Origin: Robertkochia sediminum
Lineage (GTDB): Bacteria; Bacteroidota; Bacteroidia; Flavobacteriales; Flavobacteriaceae
Length of the DNA: 46,789 bases
NCBI RefSeq assembly: GCF_016786255.1
Contig: NZ_JADMKT010000075.1
Coordinates: forward strand, 1-46,789
Direction: 5' to 3'
Shown: positions 19,735-26,525 of the stretch, piece by piece
Layout of the letters: each line of letters begins with the position of its first letter
Position numbering within the stretch: position 1 is the first letter of the stretch
Program-made: the position numbers and the translations under genes
The notes under the pieces: model-generated
Told to the model about the DNA's origin: nothing
What the model saw: only the letters and a program-made list of their open reading frames with translations
Database searches by the model: none

Positions 19735-20448
19735 TCAGACCGAAGCCGCACGTACCATTTCGGCTTCAAAGAGTTCGGCGAAGTGACGCAGGATATGCGC
19801 TTTGACCTCAGCCTCATCGACCTTGGCTATCCCCAACTCTACGTTTAGGGAGGTCACGGTCTTATCGCGTATGCCGCAAGGAATGATATTGTCAAAATAC
19901 CCCAGATCGGCATTCACGTTCATGGCAAAACCATGCATGGTGATCCATCGGGAAGCCCTAACTCCCATCGCACAGATCTTACGGGCAAAAGGCGTACCCA
20001 CATCCAGCCATACTCCTGTTTCGCCATCCGAACGTTCACCCTTTATCCCGTATTCGGCCATGGTACGGATAATGGTCTCTTCGAGGAGTCGTAAGTACTT
20101 ATGAATATCGGTAAAGAAGTTTTCGAGATCGAGAATAGGATACCCCACGATCTGCCCGGGCCCGTGATAGGTAATATCACCCCCGCGATTGATCTTATAG
20201 AAAGTAGCCCCCTTCTCGGCTAACTGCGCCTCATTGAGCAAGAGGTTCGACAGGTCGCCACTCTTACCCAGCGTATACACATGCGGATGTTCTACGAATA
20301 GAAAGTGATTGGGCGTAGGATCATTGGTCTCTTCCCGCCTGTTCTTTACCTTCAGCTCGAATATCTCTTTGAACAATGCTTCCTGGTAATCCCATGTCTC
20401 TTTATAATCACGGAGGCCCAGATCTTGTGTGATAACCTTTTTATTCAT
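19735..20448 (-). CDS. lipB: Octanoyltransferase (lipoyl/octanoyl-ACP transferase)
   Basis: A 237-residue LipB, which moves the octanoyl group from octanoyl-ACP to lipoyl domains of 2-oxoacid dehydrogenases and the glycine cleavage system in the cytoplasm. The substrate-binding motif RGGDITYHGPGQ (88-99), Lys157 in ARKICAMGVR and the catalytic Cys191 in IIPCGIRDKTVTSL are all present. The mapped start, MNKKVITQDLGL, fits the family. A perfect TATCTTTG ends only 4 bp before this ATG, so the mRNA would be leaderless or nearly so. Octamer repeats fill the region directly upstream. The YqaE gene is on the same strand about 310 bp further upstream. Confidence 0.95.
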   Translation of the reverse strand: MNKKVITQDLGLRDYKETWDYQEALFKEIFELKVKNRREETNDPTPNHFLFVEHPHVYTLGKSGDLSNLLLNEAQLAEKGATFYKINRGGDITYHGPGQIVGYPILDLENFFTDIHKYLRLLEETIIRTMAEYGIKGERSDGETGVWLDVGTPFARKICAMGVRASRWITMHGFAMNVNADLGYFDNIIPCGIRDKTVTSLNVELGIAKVDEAEVKAHILRHFAELFEAEMVRAASV

Positions 20449-20452
20449 GGGG

Positions 20453-20460
20453 CAAAGATA
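20453..20460 (-). promoter_or_regulatory. Bacteroidetes -7 motif abutting the lipB start
   Basis: TATCTTTG on the minus strand matches TAnnTTTG exactly and lies 4 bp from the lipB start codon. No TTG is found at the -33 position; that space is filled by GTTATGAR octamers. Confidence 0.5.
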
Positions 20461-20467
20461 CAGAGAA

Positions 20468-20563
20468 GTTATGAAGTTATGAGGTTATGAAGTTATGAGG
20501 TTATGGGGTGATGCAGTGATACGGTGATGCGGTGATGCAGTGATGCAGTGATGCGGTGATGCA
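20468..20563. repeat. Twelve-unit octamer array, GTTATGAR then GTGATGCR
   Basis: Twelve consecutive 8-bp units without slippage: five of the GTTATGAR/GTTATGGG type (20468-20507), then seven of the GTGATGCR type (20508-20563, one reading GTGATACG). The last base is always a purine. The register is kept across the switch between unit types. The array lies in the lipB promoter region. Confidence 0.9.
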
Positions 20564-20584
20564 GCCTTATAAAAGTTGTAATTT

Positions 20585-20640
20585 CTCCCTTCCTTTCCAA
20601 GAAGGGGTGGCCACGTCTATGACGTGGTCGGGGTGGTTAC
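20585..20640 (-). repeat. Two-hairpin dispersed element, copy 3 (inverted)
   Basis: Read on the minus strand: AACCACCCCG, then the central stem CCACGT-catag-ACGTGG, then CCACCCC, then the terminal stem CCCTTCTT/AAGGAAGGG (one bulge). It has the same layout as the copies at 3708 and 35044 but with a different central stem sequence. Confidence 0.7.
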
Positions 20641-20667
20641 TCAGTTATCTGGAAGCTATAATCAAGA

Positions 20668-20756
20668 ATTCAAAATCCAAAATTTAAAATCCACAATCCA
20701 CTTCACCCCTTTACCTCTTTACTCCTTTACCTCTTTACTCCTTTACCTCTTTATCC
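20668..20756. repeat. Heptamer tract followed by CTTTACCT octamer array
   Basis: Five heptamers fitting ATYYAHA (20668-20702) are followed by seven octamers (20701-20756), mostly alternating CTTTACCT and CTTTACTC. The array ends 5 bp before the stop of the YqaE gene. The same order (GTGATGCR octamers, then heptamers, then CTTTAC octamers) occurs at 46312-46440. Confidence 0.8.
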
Positions 20757-20760
20757 TATT

Positions 20761-20919
20761 TTACCTATTCGGGTTATTCAAAATAACCAGTGCGGCGATC
20801 ACGCCGGGCACCCAGCCGCAAAGCCATAGCAGAAAAACAATAATGATCGAGCCACACCCCTTATCAAGAACAGCAAAGGGCGGACAAATAATAGATAAAA
20901 GGACTCTCCAAATACTCAT
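20761..20919 (-). CDS. YqaE/Pmp3-family small membrane protein
   Basis: A 52-residue membrane protein that begins MSIWRVLLSIICPPFAVLDK and has two hydrophobic segments (about 3-18 and 23-47) with the family signature ICPPFAVLDKGCG in between and LWLCGWVPGVIAALVIL in the second segment. This matches the YqaE/Pmp3 family of small plasma-membrane proteins, linked in yeast and plants to membrane potential and salt stress; the bacterial role is not settled. The gene is short and easily missed. It sits between lipB and lysS, divergent from lysS. The stop codon is directly next to the octamer array at 20701-20756. Confidence 0.9.
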   Translation of the reverse strand: MSIWRVLLSIICPPFAVLDKGCGSIIIVFLLWLCGWVPGVIAALVILNNPNR

Positions 20920-21051
20920 TTCAGTTCACATATTAATTCGGGTACCACATCATGGACCTTTTTTGGTGTTCAATATATAGGACGCCAAATTTCGGATTTG
21001 TTACACGTATAACAAACAAAATTCTTCCGTAGTCTTAAAAACAACTTGGCT

Positions 21052-21082
21052 TTGATTGATTATCAAATACTCACTATCTTTG
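21052..21082 (+). promoter_or_regulatory. lysS promoter (TTG, 20-bp spacer, TATCTTTG)
   Basis: TTG at 21052-21054 and TATCTTTG at 21075-21082 are 20 bp apart and fit the Bacteroidetes -33/-7 promoter (TTG ... TAnnTTTG). The start codon is 24 bp further downstream. This is the clearest full promoter in the window. Confidence 0.75.
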
Positions 21083-21106
21083 CAGGCTTAAATGTAAATA
21101 GAAACT

Positions 21107-22789
21107 ATGCAACTTTCTGAACAGGAATTGATCCGTAGAGAGAAACTTTCGAAGTTAAGAGCGATGGGCATTAACCCATACCCCGCAGAACTATTTCCGG
21201 TTGACCACACTTCAAAACAGGCTAAAGCCGAATATGAAGAAGGAAAAAAGGTGATCCTTGCCGGACGCCTGATGTCGAGAAGGATTCAGGGGAAGGCGTC
21301 GTTTGCCGAGCTCCAGGACAGTGAAGGTCGCATTCAAGTATACTTTAACCGCGATGAGATCTGCGCGGGAGAAGACAAAACCATCTACAACGAGGTGTAT
21401 AAAAAACTTCTCGATATCGGTGACATTATCGGGATCGAAGGAGAACTCTTTACCACCAATGTGGGAGAGAAAACCGTGATGGTTAAAGATTTTAAACTCC
21501 TCAACAAATCTTTACGTCCGCTACCCCTTCCTAAGGTGGACAGCGAAGGTAAGGTATACGACGAGTTCAACGATCCGGAACTCAGATACCGCATGCGTTA
21601 TGTGGACCTCATCGTAAATCCGCACGTAAAGGACACCTTTATAAAGCGAACAAAGATCACCAACAGTATTCGTGAGTTCTTTAACGACAAGGGATATCTT
21701 GAAGTGGAAACACCTATTCTCCAGGCCATTCCCGGAGGTGCCGCTGCACGTCCGTTCGTAACCCACCACAACGCACTAAACATGCCGCTTTACCTGCGTA
21801 TTGCGAATGAGCTCTACCTCAAGCGACTTATCGTGGGCGGATTTGACGGGGTTTACGAATTTGCAAAAGACTTCCGTAACGAAGGGATGGACCGTACCCA
21901 CAACCCTGAGTTTACCGTCATGGAGCTGTATGTAGCCTACAAGGACTACAACTGGATGATGAACACCACCGAGACATTGCTCGAGAAAGTAGCCACCGAC
22001 GCTACCGGTTCTTCAGAAGTTAAGGTGGGGGAAAACACCATCAGCTTCAAAGCACCTTATCCGAGAGTGCCGATCCTCGAGGCGATCAAGGAACACACCG
22101 GATTCGATGTTGCCGGAATGGACGAGAACGAACTTCGTGAAGTATGTAAAAAACTGGATATCCCGGCAGACGATACCATGGGGATCGGAAAACTTATCGA
22201 CGAGATCTTCGGAGAGAAATGTGAGCACCACTACATTCAACCAACATTTATCACCGACTACCCTAAGGAGATGAGTCCGCTTACCAAAGAGCACCGTGAG
22301 AACCCAGCCCTTACCGAGCGTTTTGAGCTGATGATCAACGGAAAAGAAGTAGCTAATGCCTATTCTGAGCTTAACGACCCTATCGATCAGCGCGAGCGTT
22401 TCGAAGAGCAGTTAAAGCTTTCTGAAAAGGGAGACGACGAAGCCATGTTCATCGATCAGGACTTTCTTCGTGCCCTCGAATACGGAATGCCTCCTACATC
22501 GGGGATCGGGATCGGCATCGACCGCCTGGTGATGCTCCTTACCGATAACGCTTCGATCCAGGAAGTGCTTTTCTTCCCTCAAATGAGACCGGAGAAAAAA
22601 CCGCTTGCCATTAGCGATGAAGCCAAAGAAGTGCTATCCCTGCTTACCCAAAAGATGCCACTGAACGACCTTAAGACGGCTTCAGGACTTTCTAATAAGA
22701 AATGGGATAAGACCATTAAGGAATTGACAAAAAATCAAGCTGCCAAGGTTGAAAAGACCGAGGAAGGACTCTTTGTTGAAGCCCTTTAA
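21107..22789 (+). CDS. lysS: Lysyl-tRNA synthetase (class II) with C-terminal extension
   Basis: Charges tRNA-Lys with lysine in the cytoplasm. At 560 residues it is about 55 longer than the E. coli enzyme. It has an N-terminal OB-fold tRNA-binding domain (about 55-145, [20 protein letters not shown]), then the class II core with motif 2 [20 protein letters not shown] and motif 3 [13 protein letters not shown]. After [16 protein letters not shown], the last 55-60 residues ([20 protein letters not shown] onward) look like a small helical or winged-helix domain not found in the E. coli protein; as I recall it is usual in Flavobacteriia. It has its own promoter and terminator and appears monocistronic. 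Confidence 0.96.
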   Translation: MQLSEQELIRREKLSKLRAMGINPYPAELFPVDHTSKQAKAEYEEGKKVILAGRLMSRRIQGKASFAELQDSEGRIQVYFNRDEICAGEDKTIYNEVYKKLLDIGDIIGIEGELFTTNVGEKTVMVKDFKLLNKSLRPLPLPKVDSEGKVYDEFNDPELRYRMRYVDLIVNPHVKDTFIKRTKITNSIREFFNDKGYLEVETPILQAIPGGAAARPFVTHHNALNMPLYLRIANELYLKRLIVGGFDGVYEFAKDFRNEGMDRTHNPEFTVMELYVAYKDYNWMMNTTETLLEKVATDATGSSEVKVGENTISFKAPYPRVPILEAIKEHTGFDVAGMDENELREVCKKLDIPADDTMGIGKLIDEIFGEKCEHHYIQPTFITDYPKEMSPLTKEHRENPALTERFELMINGKEVANAYSELNDPIDQRERFEEQLKLSEKGDDEAMFIDQDFLRALEYGMPPTSGIGIGIDRLVMLLTDNASIQEVLFFPQMRPEKKPLAISDEAKEVLSLLTQKMPLNDLKTASGLSNKKWDKTIKELTKNQAAKVEKTEEGLFVEAL

Positions 22790-22817
22790 TACGTCTGTTC
22801 CTACAATGATATAAATG

Positions 22818-22841
22818 AAGGATGGCCTATCGGTCATCCTT
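22818..22841 (+). terminator. lysS terminator
   Basis: A 10-bp stem AAGGATGGCC/GGTCATCCTT with one G-T wobble and a TATC loop, followed by a run of T, 29 bp past the lysS stop. Confidence 0.85.
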
Positions 22842-23041
22842 TTTTTGTGCTTAAGATCGGTGACTAAACGACCACACACTATGCGCACTCACAAAACATA
22901 TCATATACACCTAACAGCTCACTCCTAAGACACCAGACTCCATGTGCCGCATACAGGTATAGAATCACCAGAATATTTAACACTTATGATCACATCATAA
23001 ATGCCGGGGATCCCTTGACTAAGAATGTAGTTTTAAAGTTA

Positions 23042-23059
23042 GTTCATGGAACCATGAAC
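23042..23059. promoter_or_regulatory. Short inverted repeat, possible operator
   Basis: GTTCATGG-AA-CCATGAAC has 8-bp perfect arms with a 2-base centre in a region without genes. The short spacer suits a dimeric protein-binding site better than an RNA hairpin. No assignment is possible. Confidence 0.3.
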
Positions 23060-23204
23060 ACATGTCACTTTAGTCTACTGTGAAAGAAATAAGTAAAACT
23101 AACAGAGAACATAATCCCATTAGGGATAATGCAACATAAACTGAAAAGAGGTTCCGAACGGAATGAAGATCAAAAGGATAATGCCTTCGGCTGAAAGTAA
23201 AAAG

Positions 23205-23226
23205 GAGGTCTGACTCCCTCTGTTAC
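23205..23226 (-). terminator. Probable terminator of the 34-residue peptide gene
   Basis: On the minus strand AGGGAG-tcaga-CCTCCT forms a short bulged stem followed by TTTTTA. It lies just past the stop of the small open frame at 23235-23339 and supports transcription on that strand. Confidence 0.5.
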
Positions 23227-23234
23227 TTTCAACT

Positions 23235-23339
23235 TCAGAGCAACTGAACGAGCAGCGCAATAGAAAGCGCCAGGCTCGATAACGTAAAGGCCATGCCCAA
23301 AACGATCACAGGCACAGGGTTTAAGTAATTTTTATTCAT
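23235..23339 (-). CDS. Predicted 34-residue single-pass membrane peptide
   Basis: A short frame starting MNKNYLNPVPVIVLGMAFTL and ending ALLVQLL. About 24 consecutive residues (10-34) are uncharged and hydrophobic, giving one membrane segment with a short basic N-terminus. It has an ATG start, a stop and a terminator-like hairpin followed by T on the same strand. It lies downstream of the acidic repeat-protein cluster, after that cluster's terminator at 23471-23494, so it should have its own promoter in 23340-23470. I do not recognise a family. Chance hydrophobic frames of this size do occur, so the call is tentative. Confidence 0.45.
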   Translation of the reverse strand: MNKNYLNPVPVIVLGMAFTLSSLALSIALLVQLL

Positions 23340-23470
23340 AATTGTGACTTAGGGGTTTAACAAGTGAAAAATACGACCACAACAACTGTTAACCAACACT
23401 TTACCCTGGTTTGTTGTGAACAGTAAAAATACTGTGGTGAACTGCATCAGGAGCACTATCAAAAAAACAA

Positions 23471-23494
23471 AAAAGGCCCGTTCAGGGCCTTTTT
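23471..23494 (-). terminator. Terminator after the first acidic repeat-protein gene
   Basis: Stem AAAAGGCCC/GGGCCTTTT with a GTTCA loop, T-rich on both strands and thus usable in either direction. It lies about 95 bp past the stop at 23590. Similar hairpins follow the two sister genes. Confidence 0.85.
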
Positions 23495-23589
23495 ATCTGG
23501 TATACAGAAGCTTAAAGCAATAGTATTTCACCCAAGCTTCCTGAGCTAACAAAAAATTCTAAGTCCGTACGACCCGCTTTAGGGGCAGC

Positions 23590-24210
23590 TTAAAAGAGTA
23601 CTTCTACCATTTCGCTATGGCATTCGCAACTCCCGGCAATCAGGTCAAGATCTACGAACAGGATCTGATCAAGGTCCCCCAGGTGAGGATCAAACTTCTT
23701 TGGCAGATAGGCTATGGTGTCGAAACCAAGATCTATCGCTTCCTGCTCCTCTGCAAAAACAAGTGCGCTGTAATTTCCGATGTAGGCATCAAAGCCGGCA
23801 GGGAGGAATTCCCCGGTATCAAATCCCAGAACAACGGCTTCGGTCTCTGCCTTATAGTCTAATGCGTAAAGATCTTCAACATAAGGATCGAATCCCTTAG
23901 GAAGGTAATCGCTTACCGCAAATCCAAGCTCTACAAGCTCTGAACGATCCATTGCTTTAAAGTGCACACGATCGAGGTCTCCCACATGCGGATCAAAACG
24001 CTCCGGAAGGTAGCCTGCCGTATCAAAATCGAGAGCCACCTCTTCTTCCTGTTCAATAAAAACGATCTCGCTTAAAACCACTCTCGTATCCGGCGATTCC
24101 TGATACGTTTGGGTATCGATAGCTTGAAATTGGGTTAGACTCCCGGTTACCGTTTGAGCAGCCACATTCCATCCCAGAAGTAAACTGCCTGCCATGAATA
24201 ATAGACTCAT
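23590..24210 (-). CDS. Acidic secreted repeat protein A (206 residues), family not recognised
   Basis: The most diverged of three tandem paralogues, all exactly 206 residues. The start MSLLFMAGSLLLGWNVAAQT looks like a short Sec signal without basic residues. From about residue 46 there are four 33-residue units, each an acidic lead (SEIVFIEQEEEVA) plus a core such as LDFDTAGYLPERFDPHVGD, LGFAVSDYLPKGFDPYVED, LGFDTGEFLPAGFDAYIGN and LGFDTIAYLPKKFDPHLGD, then a partial fifth lead. It differs from its sisters in the tail, which has GSCECHSE instead of DYHFLKNF, and it lacks the Cys at the third core. Its own terminator follows. I infer an extracellular or surface role only from the signal and the acidity; no function is known to me. 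Confidence 0.7.
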   Translation of the reverse strand: MSLLFMAGSLLLGWNVAAQTVTGSLTQFQAIDTQTYQESPDTRVVLSEIVFIEQEEEVALDFDTAGYLPERFDPHVGDLDRVHFKAMDRSELVELGFAVSDYLPKGFDPYVEDLYALDYKAETEAVVLGFDTGEFLPAGFDAYIGNYSALVFAEEQEAIDLGFDTIAYLPKKFDPHLGDLDQILFVDLDLIAGSCECHSEMVEVLF

Positions 24211-24577
24211 TCTTTGACTATTTTATGATCAAGATTGGTTGATATGAAGATACAAATAAGACGCGTTGTAAAACAGTTTGTTACGCCTTACGAAAACGAT
24301 TTAGTAAATCTTCAACCGTTTAACCGGAACCTTAAAAAGAGTACTGCAACTTCCTTGAAAAGGATGCAAAATCGGCAAGATTTCAAGGAGAAATTCAACC
24401 TTTATGTAAGGCCATTTTATCACTTCAACCCTCCTACCCCTACTCAAACACAAAAAAAGACCCTCAACGGGTCTTTTTTGATACGGAGACAGACATATTA
24501 ACACTTAAAGAAATGTGCCTGTACTCGCTCTGCTAACAAAATTCAAAGTATAATAAACTACTTAACCACTCTTTGTA
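24211..24577. other. Gap between acidic repeat-protein genes A and B
   Basis: This 367-bp gap should hold the promoter of gene A. It shares TTGTTACG (24278-24285), 68 bp from the start, with the gaps above genes B and C. Near gene B is that gene's terminator (24453-24479). An 88-codon frame on the plus strand does not look coding. Confidence 0.5.
24453..24479 (-). terminator. Terminator after the second acidic repeat-protein gene
   Basis: Stem AAAAAAGACCC/GGGTCTTTTTT with a TCAAC loop, T-rich on both strands, about 100 bp past the stop at 24578. The spacing is the same as for its sister gene at 23590. Confidence 0.85.
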
Positions 24578-25198
24578 CTATGGTGCTGTCTCGGCAACTT
24601 CTTCGGCCGTTTTAAAGTTCTTAAGGAAGTGATAGTCCATTTCGATATAACGAATCTGATCCAGGTCGCCTACATGCGGGTCGAATTTCTCCGGAAGGTA
24701 GGTTGCAGTGTCAAAACCGAGCTCGATCGCTTCCTGAGCCTCCATATACGCCAGGTCATTATAATTCCCCAGGTGCGGACAAAAGCCATCCGGAAGGTAC
24801 TGCGCCGTATCAAACCCCAGTTCGATAACCTCACTTTCTTCCACATAAGCCAGGTCATTAAGGTCTCCTACATGCGGATCAAATCCTTCAGGAAGGTAAG
24901 CTTCGGTCTCAAATCCGAGCGCCACTTCCTCTCCTTCCTCCATATCCACATAGGCCATATTTTCAAGATTCCCTACATAAGGATCAAATCCTTCAGGCAG
25001 GTACGCTGAGGTATCAAAGTCAAGGATCACTTCGTCCTCGTTCTCGATAAACACGATCTGATCGAGTTGGGTGCGAGCATCTTCTGCCTCACAGGTGATC
25101 TCATTAAAAACAGGTTGCTGGTTTGTTGTATCGTTGGTCGTTTGGGTAGCTCCATTCCATCCTAGAAGTAAACTACCTGCTATAATTAAACTGTTCAT
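24578..25198 (-). CDS. Acidic secreted repeat protein B (206 residues), family not recognised
   Basis: A close paralogue of the next gene (25715-26335), with matching residues over most of the length. Short signal MNSLIIAGSLLLGWNGATQ, then an acidic linker, then four units from about residue 45. Cores are LDFDTSAYLPEGFDPYVGN, LGFETEAYLPEGFDPHVGD, LGFDTAQYLPDGFCPHLGN and LGFDTATYLPEKFDPHVGD, linked by acidic stretches such as LDQIVFIENEDEV and LAYVEESEV. It ends with the partial unit LDQIRYIEMDYHFLKNF. In the third core Cys140 replaces the usual Asp. With Cys36 in the linker this gives two cysteines, shared with the next gene, that could form a disulfide. The 90 bases upstream are almost the same as those of its sister. 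A terminator follows. Confidence 0.75.
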   Translation of the reverse strand: MNSLIIAGSLLLGWNGATQTTNDTTNQQPVFNEITCEAEDARTQLDQIVFIENEDEVILDFDTSAYLPEGFDPYVGNLENMAYVDMEEGEEVALGFETEAYLPEGFDPHVGDLNDLAYVEESEVIELGFDTAQYLPDGFCPHLGNYNDLAYMEAQEAIELGFDTATYLPEKFDPHVGDLDQIRYIEMDYHFLKNFKTAEEVAETAP

Positions 25199-25714
25199 TT
25201 TTTGATTATTAAATGGTTCGTGTTGATGATTGATTTACTATTAAGACTACCTACAAATCAAATTGTTACGCGCTTTCTGAAGATTTTAACAAATGCCTCC
25301 TGTTTTTACATCTCTTTTAACATTAATAGCATGTAACAGGGGTAATTCATCATGAATTAGACAGCCTTAGCATAACTCCTAAGTGCCATCAGGGCACTTA
25401 CCCGAACGACACTTCCGGAAGCCAAACAGGAGCATAACAAGATCTAAACCATGCCTTACCGCAACATCTAAATCAGGAATCTACGCGGAAATCTCTCCGG
25501 GGATTGTCAGGGCTCCCGGAAAACAATAGGACGATGATCCAGAAGCAAAGCATCTCTAATTGGGTAACAGCCTGCTTAAGACCATGGTCCTGCTGCAACC
25601 ATAAAAAAAGTCCACAACGGGACCTTATAAAAAGAGAACAGGCACTTAAACTGATGAGGAATAGTGCCTGTTTACGGTGCTGATAAGAATTTGATATTCA
25701 TATGCGTTTGTTGT
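25199..25714. other. Gap between acidic repeat-protein genes B and C
   Basis: This 516-bp stretch begins with about 95 bp (25199-25292) nearly identical to the region upstream of gene C, including TTGTTACG at 25263-25270. It also holds a hairpin AAGTGCC-atca-GGGCACTT (25381-25399) and the terminator of gene C (25637-25672, with a weaker hairpin at about 25608-25624). Two frames of 26 and 18 codons on the minus strand are too short to call. Confidence 0.5.
25637..25672 (-). terminator. Terminator after the third acidic repeat-protein gene
   Basis: A 10-bp perfect stem AACAGGCACT/AGTGCCTGTT with a 16-base loop, followed on the minus strand by CTCTTTTTAT. It lies 43 bp past the stop at 25715. 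A second, weaker hairpin with seven T lies at about 25608-25624. Confidence 0.75.
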
Positions 25715-26335
25715 TTATTGTACGATCTCTGCCAATACTTCTGATGCTTTAAAGTTTTTAAGGAAGTGGTAGTCCATTTCGATATAACGGATCTTATCCA
25801 GATCTCCTACGTGCGGATCGAATTTTTCAGGAAGCCAGGCTGCAGTGTCAAAACCAAGCTCGATCTCTTCTTCAGCTTCCACATAAGCAAGGTCGTTGTA
25901 GTTACCTAGGTGCGGACAAAAACCTTGAGGGAGGTACTGTGCCGTATCAAATCCTAATTCGATGATCTCTTCATTCTCTACATAGGCAATATCATTAAGA
26001 TCTCCTACATGAGGATCAAAGCCTTCAGGAAGGTACGCTGCGGTATCAAATCCGAGAACTACATCCTCTCCTTCTTCCATATCTACATAGGCGATATCTT
26101 CAAGATTCCCTACATAAGGATCAAATCCTTCAGGCAGGTACGCTGCGGTATCGAAGTCCAAAACTATGACTTCCTCGTTCTCGATAAATACGATCTGATC
26201 AAGGGTTGCTTTGGTGTCTTCAACCACACAGGCTGCTTCATTAAAAAAAGGTTGATGGTCTGTTGTGTCGTTTACCGTTTGGGCAGCTCCGTTCCATCCG
26301 AGAAGTAAACTGCCTGCTAAAATTAAACTGTTCAT
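25715..26335 (-). CDS. Acidic secreted repeat protein C (206 residues), family not recognised
   Basis: The most regular of the three paralogues. Signal-like start MNSLILAGSLLLGWNGAAQ with no basic residue. The repeats run 45-77, 78-112, 113-145 and 146-178, then a half unit 179-191 (LDKIRYIEMDYHF). The cores read LDFDTAAYLPEGFDPYVGN, LGFDTAAYLPEGFDPHVGD, LGFDTAQYLPQGFCPHLGN and LGFDTAAWLPEKFDPHVGD. Invariant positions are the F-D-T, the L-P and the F-x-P-x-x-G; the leads are rich in Glu. Cys36 and Cys140 match gene B. The gene is divergent from the Spy-like gene at 26526. Each unit looks like a short beta or solenoid module, but this is a guess. Confidence 0.75.
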   Translation of the reverse strand: MNSLILAGSLLLGWNGAAQTVNDTTDHQPFFNEAACVVEDTKATLDQIVFIENEEVIVLDFDTAAYLPEGFDPYVGNLEDIAYVDMEEGEDVVLGFDTAAYLPEGFDPHVGDLNDIAYVENEEIIELGFDTAQYLPQGFCPHLGNYNDLAYVEAEEEIELGFDTAAWLPEKFDPHVGDLDKIRYIEMDYHFLKNFKASEVLAEIVQ

Positions 26336-26525
26336 TTTTTGATTATTTACTGGTTCGTTTTGATGATTGATTCACTATTAAGACTATCTAAAAATCAATT
26401 TGTTACGTCTTTTTTGAAGATTTTAACATCTCTCCTGTTCTTTAACATGATTTTTAACAATCCCGGTCTTAAACCAATGCAAAGGTGACCCATCTAAATA
26501 AACAGAACCTTAATTAAACATTACG

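Larger units (their letters stand above)
22790..23234. other. Gap between lysS and the small membrane peptide gene
   Basis: After the lysS terminator this 445-bp stretch holds an 18-bp inverted repeat (23042-23059) and the terminator of the 34-residue peptide gene (about 23205-23226). I find no tRNA and no convincing gene. A 16-codon hydrophobic frame on the minus strand around 23090-23140 is too short to call. Confidence 0.4.

Noticed and set aside
20624-20980. A 118-codon plus-strand frame
   Set aside because: It spans heptamer and octamer repeats and is the antisense of the well-supported YqaE gene.
24235-24501. An 88-codon plus-strand frame between acidic genes A and B
   Set aside because: It passes through the shared TTGTTACG region and a terminator hairpin; no family character.
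25300-25600. Minus-strand frames of 26 and 18 codons between acidic genes B and C
   Set aside because: Too short to judge, and no terminator or start signal specific to them.
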